From: Bacillus sp. 2B10
GTDB lineage: Bacteria > Pseudomonadota > Alphaproteobacteria > Sphingomonadales > Sphingomonadaceae
NCBI GenBank assembly: GCA_003946805.1
Contig: RPSH01000003.1
Location: 1-64,000 of the forward strand
Direction of reading: 5' to 3'
DNA length: 64,000 nt
The position numbers and the translations under genes were made by a program. How positions within the stretch are numbered: position 1 is the first letter of the stretch; every line of letters starts with the position of its first letter. The notes under the pieces are model-generated. The model saw nothing but the letters and a program-made list of their open reading frames with translations, was not told where the DNA came from and searched no databases. This document shows, piece by piece, positions 8,489-17,572 of the stretch.

Positions 8489-8505
8489 TGCGACTGATTA
8501 GCAAT
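8487..8505 (-). promoter_or_regulatory. Candidate Fur/Irr-type operator at the feoA start
   Basis: The sequence ATTGC-N9-GCAAT is an interrupted palindrome overlapping the feoA start codon. Its shape and the iron-uptake context suit a Fur-family operator, but the central bases do not match a classical Fur box well. Confidence 0.35.
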
Positions 8506-8541
8506 AAGCCCGGGACATGGGAAGCGGTTTCTTTCCGCCGC

Positions 8542-9228
8542 TCATACCGCCGGATAGCGTAACCGGCCGATGAAACGCGACAGGCTGAGGCTCCGTTCGG
8601 GATCGCGCGACGACAGGATGCGGCCCTTGAGCTTTTCGAAGCGCATGATGCCGTCGATCCGCCGCGACAGGAACGCGCGGGTATCGGCGTGGCCGCCGCT
8701 TTCGTCGTCGAGGAACACCGCGATCGTCGTGCCGTACACCGCGCCGAGCATCGCCCGCTTGGTATAGTGGTTGTAATCGGTCGCCGTATCGCCGGCCAGC
8801 CGCCAAATCAGGTCGACGGTGCGCCAGCCCAGCCGGGTCGCCCGCGCGACGTTCTGCGGCATGGCGAGGATCGCGAGCGCGCGGCGCAATGCCTCGCGCT
8901 CGCCCGCCACCGCCGCCAGCCGCGCCTCGACCAGCGCGGTGATGCGTTCGCGGATCTTCATGCCGGCAAGCCGGTCGGCGGGAAGCGCCCCGATCATCCG
9001 GCGGTCGATGTCGGCGAACCACGCATCGATCATGTCGACCGCACCGCCGGCAAAGGCAAGGCGGGCGACGTCGGCATCGGCGCCGAACGTCTGCGCGGCG
9101 GCGGCGACCGCCTTGTCGCTCCACCCGTCGAACGCGGCATTGGCGGCGACCAGCGGCGCAAGCGCGGCACGCAGTTCGTCGAGCGTCAGGTCGGCAGGTG
9201 CCAGCGGGGCCATCGCGTCCTCCATCAT
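8542..9228 (-). CDS. coq9: COQ9 family ubiquinone biosynthesis protein
   Basis: 228-residue helical protein. The N-terminal part has a TetR-like fold and the C-terminal part carries the COQ9 signature (LGWRTVDLIWRLAGDTATDYNHYTKRAML). COQ9 binds lipid and presents quinone intermediates to the COQ7 hydroxylase step. Two adjacent Met codons (9228, 9225) could start the protein. Here it lies apart from other ubiquinone genes. Confidence 0.93.
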   Translation of the reverse strand: MMEDAMAPLAPADLTLDELRAALAPLVAANAAFDGWSDKAVAAAAQTFGADADVARLAFAGGAVDMIDAWFADIDRRMIGALPADRLAGMKIRERITALVEARLAAVAGEREALRRALAILAMPQNVARATRLGWRTVDLIWRLAGDTATDYNHYTKRAMLGAVYGTTIAVFLDDESGGHADTRAFLSRRIDGIMRFEKLKGRILSSRDPERSLSLSRFIGRLRYPAV

Positions 9229-9231
9229 GCC

Positions 9232-9245
9232 ACCCTAGCTAGGGT
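9232..9245. promoter_or_regulatory. Perfect 14-base palindrome upstream of coq9
   Basis: ACCCTAGCTAGGGT sits 3 bases before the coq9 start and overlaps its ribosome-binding region (AGGG). It may be an operator or simply a chance palindrome. Confidence 0.3.
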
Positions 9246-9347
9246 CTGTACCGCGCAAGGGCAACGTCGATCCCGGTGCGGCCGCTGGCATAACGCTGCG
9301 AAACCTGCCACCCCGGTCGCATCAGTCGGGGCGAGGGGAGACGATCG

Positions 9348-10718
9348 ATGCACGATGCCGGTACGGCGGGGAGCCAGGGGCGCGCCGACGATGCGCGCGC
9401 GACCGTGGCGATCGTGCTGAGCGCGGCCGGGGCGGCGCTGGGCGGATTGCTGTTCGGATTCGATACCGCGGTGATCTCCGGCGCGACGCAGGCTTTGCAG
9501 TTACGCTTTGCGCTGACCGACGCGTCGCTGGGCTTCACCGTCGCCTCGGCGCTGATCGGGACCGTCATCGGGTCGCTCGTCACCGGCGCGCCCGCCGACC
9601 GCTATGGTCGCAAGGCGATCATGCTGGCGGTCGCTATCGCCTATGTCGTCTCCTCGCTCGGCACCGGCCTCGCACAAAGCTGGCCGATGCTGATCGCGTT
9701 TCGGTTTCTGGGCGGGCTGGCGATCGGCGCGGCGTCGGTGGTGACGCCGATCTATATCGCCGAAGTGTCGCCGGCGCGGTTCCGGGGACGGCTGGTGGCG
9801 ATGAATCAGCTCAACATCGTCCTCGGCATCTTGCTGGCGTTCCTCAGCAATTACGTCATCGCGCAGCTGCTGCCGCCCGATCAGGCATGGCGATGGATGT
9901 TCGGGATCGTCGCCGTCCCCTCCGCACTGTTCCTTATCGTTACCTTCTTCCTGCCCGAAAGCCCGCGCTGGCTGGTGATCCACGACGCCCGTGCGGAGGG
10001 GGTTCGGGTAATGCGCCGGCTGGGGTTCCTCGACCCCGAAACCGAACTGGTTCGGATCGAGGCGGCCGAGCGGCGCGATGCGAAGCACGGCGATACCCGG
10101 CTGTTCCAGCCGTCGCATAGCTTTCCCGTCGCCTGCGCCATCGCCATCGCGTTGTTCAACCAGCTCTCGGGGATCAACGCCCTGCTCTATTACGCGCCGC
10201 GCATCTTCGAACTGGCCGGCGCCGGTGCCGACAGCGCGTTGCTCCAGTCGATCGCGGTCGGCGGCACCAACCTTGTCTTTACCGTCGCCGCGCTGTTCTG
10301 CATCGACCGCTTCGGTCGCCGCCCGCTGATGTTCGTCGGGTCGGTCGTCTGCGCCGCCGCGCTGTTGCTGGTCGGATGGCAGCTCGAGCGCGCGGTGCCC
10401 GACGGCACGCTGATCCTCGGCGGGATGCTCGCCTTCATCGCCGCGTTCGCCATCAGCCAGGGGGCGGTCATCTGGGTCTTCATCTCCGAAGTCTTCCCCA
10501 GCGCCGTGCGCGGCAAGGGGCAGGCGCTGGGATCGACCACCCACTGGGTCGCGGCGGCGGCGATCACCTGGCTGTTCCCGATCGTGGCGGGCGCGGTCGG
10601 CGGCTGGGTCTTCGCGTTCTTCGGCGCGATGATGCTGCTGCAACTGTTGTGGACGGTGCGGATCATGCCCGAGACCAACGGCGTCGCGCTGGAGGACATG
10701 CAGCTCACGCGCCGCTAG
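9348..10718 (+). CDS. Sugar porter family MFS transporter
   Basis: 456 residues with 12 predicted membrane helices. Sugar-porter signatures are present: GFDTAVISGA in helix 1, DRYGRKA between helices 2 and 3, RFLGGLAIGAASVVTPIYIAE, PESPRWL after helix 6, and FGRRPLM. It resembles XylE/GalP-type H+/monosaccharide symporters; the exact sugar cannot be read from sequence. The ATG is preceded by GGGGAGACG. The gene stands alone, so no catabolic partner hints at the substrate. Confidence 0.93.
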   Translation: MHDAGTAGSQGRADDARATVAIVLSAAGAALGGLLFGFDTAVISGATQALQLRFALTDASLGFTVASALIGTVIGSLVTGAPADRYGRKAIMLAVAIAYVVSSLGTGLAQSWPMLIAFRFLGGLAIGAASVVTPIYIAEVSPARFRGRLVAMNQLNIVLGILLAFLSNYVIAQLLPPDQAWRWMFGIVAVPSALFLIVTFFLPESPRWLVIHDARAEGVRVMRRLGFLDPETELVRIEAAERRDAKHGDTRLFQPSHSFPVACAIAIALFNQLSGINALLYYAPRIFELAGAGADSALLQSIAVGGTNLVFTVAALFCIDRFGRRPLMFVGSVVCAAALLLVGWQLERAVPDGTLILGGMLAFIAAFAISQGAVIWVFISEVFPSAVRGKGQALGSTTHWVAAAAITWLFPIVAGAVGGWVFAFFGAMMLLQLLWTVRIMPETNGVALEDMQLTRR

Positions 10719-10863
10719 CCATCCGCCCCAGCCCTGCTGGCACCGACCCGCGCCGCCCCGGGCCCCGACCGCAGCGCGCGAATCATCCGTTCAGCGGAGA
10801 CGGGATTTTTTCCCTGCCGCGCGGGCGCGCGATCGGCCTATAGGCGGCGCGTCACGTCATCAT

Positions 10864-12066
10864 ATGGAAACCTTCATGCCGTTCCGTTCGCTGGTCGCCC
10901 AGCCCGCCGATTCGCTGCTCCGCCTGATCGGGGCGTTCCGCGCCGATCCGCGCGCCCACAAGATCGACCTGGGCGTCGGGGTGTTCCGCGACGATGCCGG
11001 GCACACCCCGGTGATGCAGGCGGTGAAGCAGGCCGAGATGCGCCTGATCGCGACGCAGGACAGCAAGGCGTATCTGGGGCCGGAAGGCGACAAGGGCTTC
11101 GTCGCGCTGCTCGAACCGTTGGTGTTCGGGCGCGACCTGCCCGCGGAACGCCGCTGCGGGTTGCAGACGCCGGGCGGCACCGGCGCGCTGCGGCTGGGCG
11201 CCGAACTGCTGGCGAAGGCCGGGGTGCGCCGCATCCTGATCGGCCAGCCGAGCTGGGCCAACCACGCACCGGTCTTTGCCGCGGCGGGGATCGTCGTCGT
11301 GCCCCATGCGATGTTCGACACCGCGACGCAGACGATCGACCTGCCCGCGATCCGCGCCGCGATCGGCCAGGCGGGGGAGGGCGATGCGATCCTGCTGCAC
11401 GGCTGCTGCCACAATCCGATGGGGATCGATCCGACCGCCGACGACTGGCGCGCGATCGCCGCCGCCATCGCCGACAGCCGGCTCGTGCCGTTCATCGACC
11501 TGGCCTATCAGGGGCTGGGCGACGGCATGGAGGCGGACGCCGCCGGCACCCGCATCGTGCTCGATTCGGTCCCCTTCGGCATCGTCGCCTATTCGTGCGA
11601 CAAGAATTTCGGGCTGTACCGCGAACGCACCGGCGCGCTGTGGGCGACCGTTCCCGATGCGGACGCGCGCGAGATCGTGCTGTCGAACCTGCTGGCGCTG
11701 GCGCGTGCCAACTGGTCGATGCCGCCCGACCACGGCGCCGCCGCGGTGCGGATCGTGCTGGAGGACGAACGCCTCGCCGCCGACTGGCGGGGCGAACTCG
11801 ACGCGCTGCGCACCCGGTTGCAGCGGCTGCGCGGCGAACTGGCGGCGCTGGGCCGGGCGGGGTCGGTCGACCTAGCCCCGCTGGCCCGGGGCAAGGGGAT
11901 GTTCGCGACGCTGCCGCTCAATCCGGCGCAGATCGAATGGCTGCGCGCGACGCACGGCATCTACATGGCCGGGTCGGGGCGGATCAACATCGCCGGGTTC
12001 GCACCGGGCGACATCGCGCGGTTCGGCGAGGCGCTGGTCGATCTCGGCCGTGCCGGGATCGCCTGA
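10864..12066 (+). CDS. Aspartate/aromatic amino acid aminotransferase (class I)
   Basis: 400-residue PLP enzyme of the AspC/TyrB branch. It transfers amino groups between aspartate or aromatic amino acids and 2-oxoacids. Visible features are KIDLGVGVFRDDAG, the GGTGALRLGAELL phosphate-binding region, CCHNPMGIDPT, and the Schiff-base lysine in SCDKNFGLYRERTG. Substrate preference (aspartate versus tyrosine/phenylalanine) is not resolvable. A second Met four codons downstream (10876) is an alternative start. Confidence 0.92.
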   Translation: METFMPFRSLVAQPADSLLRLIGAFRADPRAHKIDLGVGVFRDDAGHTPVMQAVKQAEMRLIATQDSKAYLGPEGDKGFVALLEPLVFGRDLPAERRCGLQTPGGTGALRLGAELLAKAGVRRILIGQPSWANHAPVFAAAGIVVVPHAMFDTATQTIDLPAIRAAIGQAGEGDAILLHGCCHNPMGIDPTADDWRAIAAAIADSRLVPFIDLAYQGLGDGMEADAAGTRIVLDSVPFGIVAYSCDKNFGLYRERTGALWATVPDADAREIVLSNLLALARANWSMPPDHGAAAVRIVLEDERLAADWRGELDALRTRLQRLRGELAALGRAGSVDLAPLARGKGMFATLPLNPAQIEWLRATHGIYMAGSGRINIAGFAPGDIARFGEALVDLGRAGIA

Positions 12067-12163
12067 CGACCGGTCCGGAACGGTGCGATCCCGGTCCGAA
12101 AATCCCGTTGCGGATCGGCAACGACCGCGATAGCTTTCCCGCCATCATGGGCCGGGGGGCATT

Positions 12164-12934
12164 ATGGGATTTGGTCGGGGAATCGCCGTCGCGGGCGCGG
12201 CATGGCTGGCGCTGGTCGCCGTTCCGGCGGCGGCGCAGGAACGCACCGCGGTAAAGGCAGGCTTCGAACTGCCGAGCGGCAGCGGCAAGACGATCCTCGT
12301 CTTCCGGCCGACCGTGTCGGTCGGCGCGCAATCGACCGGCGGCCTGTTCGAACCGAATGGCGACTGGACCGAACAGGCGCGGCGCAACATCGAAGCAGCG
12401 CTGACCGAACAGCAGCAGCGCATCGGCAACCGCGTCGTCGCCGCGCCCGAGAGCTATGGCGCGGATGCGCAGCTGGTCGAGGAATATGCCGCGCTGTTCG
12501 CCGCGGTGTCGCAATCGGTGATCGATTACCAGTTCTTCGTGGGCAACCGGTTGCCCACCAAGAAGCGCGACAACAAGGCGAACGTGTTCGAATGGTCGCT
12601 GGGCAGCGGCATCGCCGCGCTGCCGGGCGCGAAGGACGCCGACTATGCGCTGTTCCTGTACAACAAGGATGCGTACGGATCGACCGGACGCAAGCTGTTG
12701 CAGATCGCGGCGATGCTGGGACCGGGCATCGCGGTGAAGTCGGGCGAACATGCCGGCTATGCGGGGCTGGTCGACCTGCGCACCGGCGAGCTTTTATGGC
12801 TGAACGCCGACAATGCGATGGGCGGCGACGTCCGCACCGCCGAGGGCGCGCAAAAGCGCGTCGGCCAGCTGCTGGAAGGACTGCCCGGCAGCACGCCGGC
12901 CCCCGCGACGCCGATCGTCACGGCACAGCGGTGA
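12164..12934 (+). CDS. Secreted protein of unknown function, first gene of the M48 operon
   Basis: 256 residues with a signal peptide ending near VPAAAQE. The mature part contains FRPTVSVGAQSTGGLF, a helical middle and YAGLVDLRTGELLWLN, which resembles the end of periplasmic or outer-membrane-linked beta domains. No family was recognised. Its stop overlaps the GTG start of the M48 peptidase gene (GTGA), so the two products are probably made together and act in the periplasm. Confidence 0.8.
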   Translation: MGFGRGIAVAGAAWLALVAVPAAAQERTAVKAGFELPSGSGKTILVFRPTVSVGAQSTGGLFEPNGDWTEQARRNIEAALTEQQQRIGNRVVAAPESYGADAQLVEEYAALFAAVSQSVIDYQFFVGNRLPTKKRDNKANVFEWSLGSGIAALPGAKDADYALFLYNKDAYGSTGRKLLQIAAMLGPGIAVKSGEHAGYAGLVDLRTGELLWLNADNAMGGDVRTAEGAQKRVGQLLEGLPGSTPAPATPIVTAQR

Positions 12935-14133
12935 ACCGGCTCGCACGGGGCGCAGCCGGGCTGTGCGCCCTGCTCGCCATCGCCGCCGCCCCCAAGGGGC
13001 CGGCCGCCGCACCGCCGCCCTATGCCGGGGTCTACCAGCCGCAGGGCGTCGACGAGATCGGCTTCTGGCGCGAGGCGGACGAGGACGAGCGCGCGCTGGC
13101 CAATGCGCCCGAAGTGATCCGCGACGAGGCGCTCAACGCCTATGTCCGTGGCGTCCTGTGCGACACGGTGGGCAAGGACCGTTGCGGCGCGACGCGCGTC
13201 TACATCCTGCGCACGCCGGTCTTCAACGCCAGCATGACCCCCAACGGGACGATGCGGGTGTTCAGCGGGCTGTTGCTGCGGGTGCGCAACGAAGCGGAGC
13301 TGGGCGCGATCCTCGGCCATGAGTTCGGCCATTTCGAGCTGCGCCACACCGTCACGCTGTTCAAGGCCCACCGGTCGGGCACCGACCTGCTCAGCTGGGC
13401 GGCGGTGTTCGCATCGATGTCGCCGGGATATGGCGCGCGGTCGAACTTCAACGACCTGCAATGGTCGGTCTATGGCAGCCTGTACCGCTATGGCCGCGAC
13501 ATGGAGCGCGAGGCCGACCTGCTGGGATTGGGCTATCTCAACGCCGGCACGCTCCGCCCGCAGGCGGCCGCCAGCGTGTGGCGCAACGTGATGGCGGAGG
13601 GAGAGGCATCGTCGCGCGCCCGCGGGCTGTCGAAGCCGCGCTACGACCAGCTCGCCTTTTCCGCGTCGCACCCGCCCAGCGCCGAACGCGCGCTGACGCT
13701 GGCGGCGCTGGCAGATCCCGGCGGCGAAGCGCGCGACGACGGCGCGGAACGCTATGCCAAAGCGATGGCGCCGTGGCTGCCGATGTTCCTCGACGACCAG
13801 GTCAAGCTCAACGATTTCGGCGCCAGCGACTTCCTGATCGCCGAACTGGCGGAAACCGGCTGGACCGCGCCGCTGTGGCTGGCGCGCGGCGAGTTGTACC
13901 GCGCGCGGGGCAATCCCCGCGACCTCGTCAACGCGGCCGAATTCTACACCAACGCGACCACCGCCGACCCGGGTCTGGCGGAGGCGTATCGCGGGCTCGG
14001 CCTGTCGCTGCTCAAGACCGGGCGCCCGAGCGAGGGGCGCACCGCGCTGCGCCGCTATCTCACCCTCAAACCCGATGCGAAGGATGCCGGCATGATCGCG
14101 ATGCTGGCACCGGCCGATTCCAGGGAGCCATGA
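12931..14133 (+). CDS. Periplasmic M48 family zinc metallopeptidase with C-terminal TPR region
   Basis: 400 residues. An N-terminal signal sequence is followed by an M48 domain with HEFGHFELRH as the HExxH zinc site and a downstream MEREADLLGLGYL that supplies the third ligand. The C-terminal part (about 300-395) has TPR-like helices (AEAYRGLGLSLLKTGRP). The layout is like BepA/YfgC, periplasmic proteases that help outer-membrane protein assembly. The start GTG overlaps the preceding gene and the stop overlaps the next (ATGA). Confidence 0.9.
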   Translation: MNRLARGAAGLCALLAIAAAPKGPAAAPPPYAGVYQPQGVDEIGFWREADEDERALANAPEVIRDEALNAYVRGVLCDTVGKDRCGATRVYILRTPVFNASMTPNGTMRVFSGLLLRVRNEAELGAILGHEFGHFELRHTVTLFKAHRSGTDLLSWAAVFASMSPGYGARSNFNDLQWSVYGSLYRYGRDMEREADLLGLGYLNAGTLRPQAAASVWRNVMAEGEASSRARGLSKPRYDQLAFSASHPPSAERALTLAALADPGGEARDDGAERYAKAMAPWLPMFLDDQVKLNDFGASDFLIAELAETGWTAPLWLARGELYRARGNPRDLVNAAEFYTNATTADPGLAEAYRGLGLSLLKTGRPSEGRTALRRYLTLKPDAKDAGMIAMLAPADSREP

Positions 14134-14735
14134 CCATGTCCACCCGACCGATCCGTACCGCCGCGCTGGCGCTGTCCGCCGCCGCGCTGCTCGCCATGCC
14201 GGTCGCCGCCAATGGCTATCGCGAGAAGGGCAAGGTCGCGACGATCGCCGGATCGACGCTCAGCGTCACGCCGCCGCGCGACTGGAACCTGCTGTCGATC
14301 CGTCCGGGCAAGAAGGCGGAGACCTGGACGCTCGACGGCGAACGGCTGAACGAGATCACCTGGTATGCCGGGATCAAGCCCGACGAACCGCTGATCCGCG
14401 AGACCAGCCGCAAGCACAAGCCGCTGCCCCGTCTGAAGCGCGCGACGCTGATCGCCGAAATCCCCGAACTGCTGGAAGCGACCTACCGCACCGAACGCTC
14501 GGTCGCCGATTTCCAGCTGACCTCGGCGACGCCCGATCCGTTCCTCGGGCAACCGGGCATCCGCTTCACCTATGCCTATGTCGACACCGACCATCTGCCG
14601 CGCCGGGGCGAAGCGCGCGCGGCGCTGATCGGCGGACGGCTGTACCTCGCGACCTTCGATGCGCCGCGGCAGCATTTCTTCGACCGCTCGCTCGCCGATT
14701 TCCGTGCGCTGACCGACGCGGCGAAGCTGTCATAG
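14130..14735 (+). CDS. Secreted protein of unknown function, third gene of the M48 operon
   Basis: 201 residues with a signal peptide ending near AMPVAANG. The mature part begins with a beta-rich segment (TIAGSTLSVTPPRDWNLLSIR) and carries no known catalytic motif. It starts at ATG 14130 overlapping the M48 stop, with GGGAG upstream; an in-frame ATG at 14136 is an alternative. It is convergent with the EamA gene 4 bases downstream. Periplasmic location with the protease is likely; the role is unknown. Confidence 0.8.
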   Translation: MTMSTRPIRTAALALSAAALLAMPVAANGYREKGKVATIAGSTLSVTPPRDWNLLSIRPGKKAETWTLDGERLNEITWYAGIKPDEPLIRETSRKHKPLPRLKRATLIAEIPELLEATYRTERSVADFQLTSATPDPFLGQPGIRFTYAYVDTDHLPRRGEARAALIGGRLYLATFDAPRQHFFDRSLADFRALTDAAKLS

Positions 14736-14739
14736 CCCC

Positions 14740-15642
14740 CTACCGCTCCGGCGCACGTCGCGCGCCGACGATCGCCAGCGCGACCGCGACCAGCGCCGCG
14801 CCCAGCGCGTCCATCGGCCCCAGCCGCTCGCCATAGACCGCCCAGCCGATCGTCGCCCCGACCAGCGGCTGGAGCAGCAGCGCGAGGCCGACCACCAGCG
14901 GGCTGAGTTGGCCGAGCGCGTAGAGCATCAACCCCTGCCCCGCGATCTGGCTGACCAGCGCCAGCGCCAGCAGCGGCGTCCAGTCGTGCGGTACGATCGG
15001 CTCGCCCAGCGCCATCGCGAGCAACAGCAGCGGCAGCACCCCGGCAAGGCTGGACAGCGCCAGCGCGGGCAGCGGCGCCATCGTCCGCCGCACGCCGCGC
15101 ATGACGATGAAATAGACGGCATAGAGCACGCCGGCGAGCAGGCAGAACAGGTCGCCGGCCAGATGGCGCGACGACAGTTCGGCGGAGCGGCCGAGCAGCA
15201 GCACGCCGCCCACCGCCGCCAGCGCCAGCGCCAGTGCCTGCGCCCGCGTCGGCCAGCGCCGCATCGCGATAAAGCCATAGATCGGAAAGATCAGCACCGC
15301 GCAGTTGCCGAACAGCGTCGCATTGGCGAGCGTCGTGCGGCGGATGCCGATATGCCAGGTGCCGAGATCGGCGGCGAAGGCGATCCCGCCGATCAGCAGC
15401 GGCACCAGCAGCGATGCGCCGCGCAGCACCGCCCGACGGTCGCTCCACGTCGCCACCGCCAGCAAGACCGGCAGCGCCAGAGCGATCCGCCAGAAGCCGG
15501 CGGCGACCGGGCCGGTATCGGCCATGCGCACGAACAGCGGCCCGAAGGCGAGCGCGACATTGGCACAGACGACCGCGACGACCGCGTTGCGCGGCGTTCT
15601 TTGCGGCGGGATAATTTTTGTTTCAGGCGTTACCGGCTGCAT
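14740..15642 (-). CDS. EamA/DMT family transporter
   Basis: 300 residues with about ten hydrophobic segments organised as two EamA repeats (N-terminal NVALAFGPLFVRMADTG; C-terminal LYALGQLSPLVVGLALLLQP). Drug/metabolite transporters of this type export amino acids, purines or other small metabolites. The substrate cannot be assigned. It is a single minus-strand gene, divergent from the flavin oxidoreductase. Confidence 0.92.
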   Translation of the reverse strand: MQPVTPETKIIPPQRTPRNAVVAVVCANVALAFGPLFVRMADTGPVAAGFWRIALALPVLLAVATWSDRRAVLRGASLLVPLLIGGIAFAADLGTWHIGIRRTTLANATLFGNCAVLIFPIYGFIAMRRWPTRAQALALALAAVGGVLLLGRSAELSSRHLAGDLFCLLAGVLYAVYFIVMRGVRRTMAPLPALALSSLAGVLPLLLLAMALGEPIVPHDWTPLLALALVSQIAGQGLMLYALGQLSPLVVGLALLLQPLVGATIGWAVYGERLGPMDALGAALVAVALAIVGARRAPER

Positions 15643-15710
15643 GAGGCCCCCTACCGCCCTATCTTTTTGCCGTCGCCTGTATTTCCGCAGGTCGCAGGAG
15701 TTTCCCTATT

Positions 15711-16799
15711 ATGCCCAGCCTGTTCGATCCGATCGCCCTCGGGGATATCGCGGCACCCAACCGGGTACTGATGGCGCCGCTGACCCGCGGCCGCGCCACC
15801 CGCGCGCATGTGCCGACCGCGATCATGGCCGATTACTACGCCCAGCGCGCCTCGGCCGGGCTGCTGATTTCGGAAGGGACGGGCATCAGCCGCGAAGGGC
15901 TGGGCTGGCCGTTCGCACCGGGACTGTGGACCGACGAACAGGTCGAGGCGTGGAAGCCGGTCACCGACGCGGTCCATGCCGCGGGCGGGCGGATCGTGAC
16001 CCAGCTGTGGCATATGGGCCGGGTGGTCCATCCCGACTATCTGGACGGCGCGGCGCCGCTGTCGTCGTCGGACACGACCGCCCCGGGCAAGGCGCATACC
16101 TATGACGGCAAGAAGCCCTACGAAGCCGCGCGCGCCGCGACGCTGGACGACATCGCCCGCGTCCTCGACGATTATGCGCGCGCCGCCCGCAATGCGAAGG
16201 CCGCCGGGTTCGACGGGGTGCAACTGCACGCCGCCAATGGCTATCTGATCGACCAGTTCCTTCGCGACGGCGCCAACCACCGCGACGACGCCTATGGCGG
16301 CAGCCCCGAGAACCGCATCCGCCTGCTGGGCGAGGTCGTCGACCGGCTGATCGGCGAAGTCGGTGCCGGGCGCACCTCGGTCCGCTTCTCGCCCAATGGC
16401 GATACGCAGGGCGTGATCGACAGCGATCCGGCATCGGTATTCGTGCCCGCCGCCAAGCTGTTGTCGGACAAGGGCATCGGCTTCCTCGAGCTGCGCGAGC
16501 CCGGCCCCGACGGCACCTTCGGCAGCGCGACCCAGCCGCGCGTGTCGCCCGAGATCCGCAAGGTCTTTGCCGGCCCGCTGGTGCTGAACCAGGACTATGA
16601 CGGCACCAGTGCGCAGGCCGAGCTGGACGGCGGCGTCGCCGACGCGATCGCATTCGGTCGGCCGTTCCTCGCCAATCCCGACCTGCCCGCGCGGCTGGAA
16701 CAGGGCGCGGCGCTCAACAAGGACGAGATGGCGACGTGGTATTCGCACGGAGCGGAGGGGTATACCGACTATCCGACGCTGGAGCGTGCGACGGCCTGA
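15711..16799 (+). CDS. Old yellow enzyme family alkene reductase
   Basis: 362-residue FMN-dependent TIM-barrel enzyme of the OYE/NemA class, reducing activated C=C bonds with NAD(P)H. Motifs include NRVLMAPLTRGRA, QLWHMGRVVHP, GFDGVQLHAANGYLIDQFL with the substrate-binding H-x-x-N pair, and DAIAFGRPFLANPDLP at the flavin phosphate site. Length is typical. Likely roles are detoxification of electrophiles or nitro compounds. Confidence 0.95.
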   Translation: MPSLFDPIALGDIAAPNRVLMAPLTRGRATRAHVPTAIMADYYAQRASAGLLISEGTGISREGLGWPFAPGLWTDEQVEAWKPVTDAVHAAGGRIVTQLWHMGRVVHPDYLDGAAPLSSSDTTAPGKAHTYDGKKPYEAARAATLDDIARVLDDYARAARNAKAAGFDGVQLHAANGYLIDQFLRDGANHRDDAYGGSPENRIRLLGEVVDRLIGEVGAGRTSVRFSPNGDTQGVIDSDPASVFVPAAKLLSDKGIGFLELREPGPDGTFGSATQPRVSPEIRKVFAGPLVLNQDYDGTSAQAELDGGVADAIAFGRPFLANPDLPARLEQGAALNKDEMATWYSHGAEGYTDYPTLERATA

Positions 16800-16811
16800 T
16801 CGAACCTGTCC

Positions 16812-16837
16812 GTCATTCCCGCCCAGGCGGGAATGAC
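16812..16837. terminator. Hairpin between convergent genes, palindromic repeat type
   Basis: Perfect 12-base arms (GTCATTCCCGCC / GGCGGGAATGAC) with a two-base loop lie between the OYE and GIN-domain gene ends. It is a minimal version of the inverted repeat at 6253-6346 and is well placed as a bidirectional terminator. Confidence 0.6.
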
Positions 16838-16848
16838 GAAGACAGGCC

Positions 16849-17529
16849 CTACCCGCAGCGCACCGTCGCCGTCCCCTGCGTCCGGCATTTGGGGCTGCCC
16901 GCGACGTCGACCGCACCCGATCCCAGTGCGGTCACGTCGGCGGTGTAGCGCGCGCGGTAGCTGCCGCCGCCCGCGCCCTCGCTGCGCACCAGCAGCGTGT
17001 CGATCGCAAGGTTGGCGGCGTCGACGGTGCCGGGGCCGTTGACCATGAAGCGCCCCTGCCCGCCGCGCCCGGCCAGCGTCAGCCGGCCCGCGCCGATCAC
17101 CATCGCGCTGAACTGCGTCGCGTCGACCGTGCCGACCTCGATCGTGCCGTCGCCGGTCAGCGCGACGTCCACGCGCGGCCCCACCATCCGGTCGACGCGC
17201 AGCCGTCCCGCCCCGCGCACCGCCGCACCGACGATGCGGTCGCTCGACAGTTCGATCGCCAGTGGCCGCGCCGATGCCCGTGCCGGCCGGCCGCGATCGT
17301 CGCGCGTCGGGGCGACGACCAGCGTCTGCCCGTCGACGCGGACCTGCACCGCGTCGATCGCGGCGGGATCGCCGACGACGCGCCCCGACACCGACGATCC
17401 CGCCGTCACCGTGACGGTGAACGGCCCGTCGATCCGCACCCGGTCGAACCCGGTCAGCATCAGCCGCTTTTCGGCCTCGGGTGGCGAAGCGGGCGCGAGC
17501 AGCGCGGCGGCGATCAGGGCGGCGAACAT
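16849..17529 (-). CDS. GIN domain (DUF2807) secreted protein
   Basis: 226 residues. A signal peptide is followed by the DUF2807 GIN domain, a repetitive beta-helix-like fold: FDRVRIDGPFTVTVTAG, then repeated blocks such as VDVALTGDGTIEVG and ALGSGAVDVAGSPKC. A pair of C-terminal Cys (SPKCRTQGTATVRC) may form a disulfide. The function of the family is unknown. A paralogue lies at 51922-52638. Confidence 0.88.
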   Translation of the reverse strand: MFAALIAAALLAPASPPEAEKRLMLTGFDRVRIDGPFTVTVTAGSSVSGRVVGDPAAIDAVQVRVDGQTLVVAPTRDDRGRPARASARPLAIELSSDRIVGAAVRGAGRLRVDRMVGPRVDVALTGDGTIEVGTVDATQFSAMVIGAGRLTLAGRGGQGRFMVNGPGTVDAANLAIDTLLVRSEGAGGGSYRARYTADVTALGSGAVDVAGSPKCRTQGTATVRCG

Positions 17530-17572
17530 GCCCCTGCATCCCCCGCCGCCGCGGCTTTGGCAAGCGGCGCAG

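Noticed and set aside
6027..8501. 824-residue open frame antisense to feoAB
   Set aside because: Arg/Gln/His-rich translation without domains, opposite to two clear feo genes; typical shadow of high-GC coding DNA.
12202..12930. Upstream extension of the M48 peptidase frame
   Set aside because: It overlaps the signal-peptide-bearing first gene in another frame; the GTG at 12931 with a proper signal sequence is the likely start.
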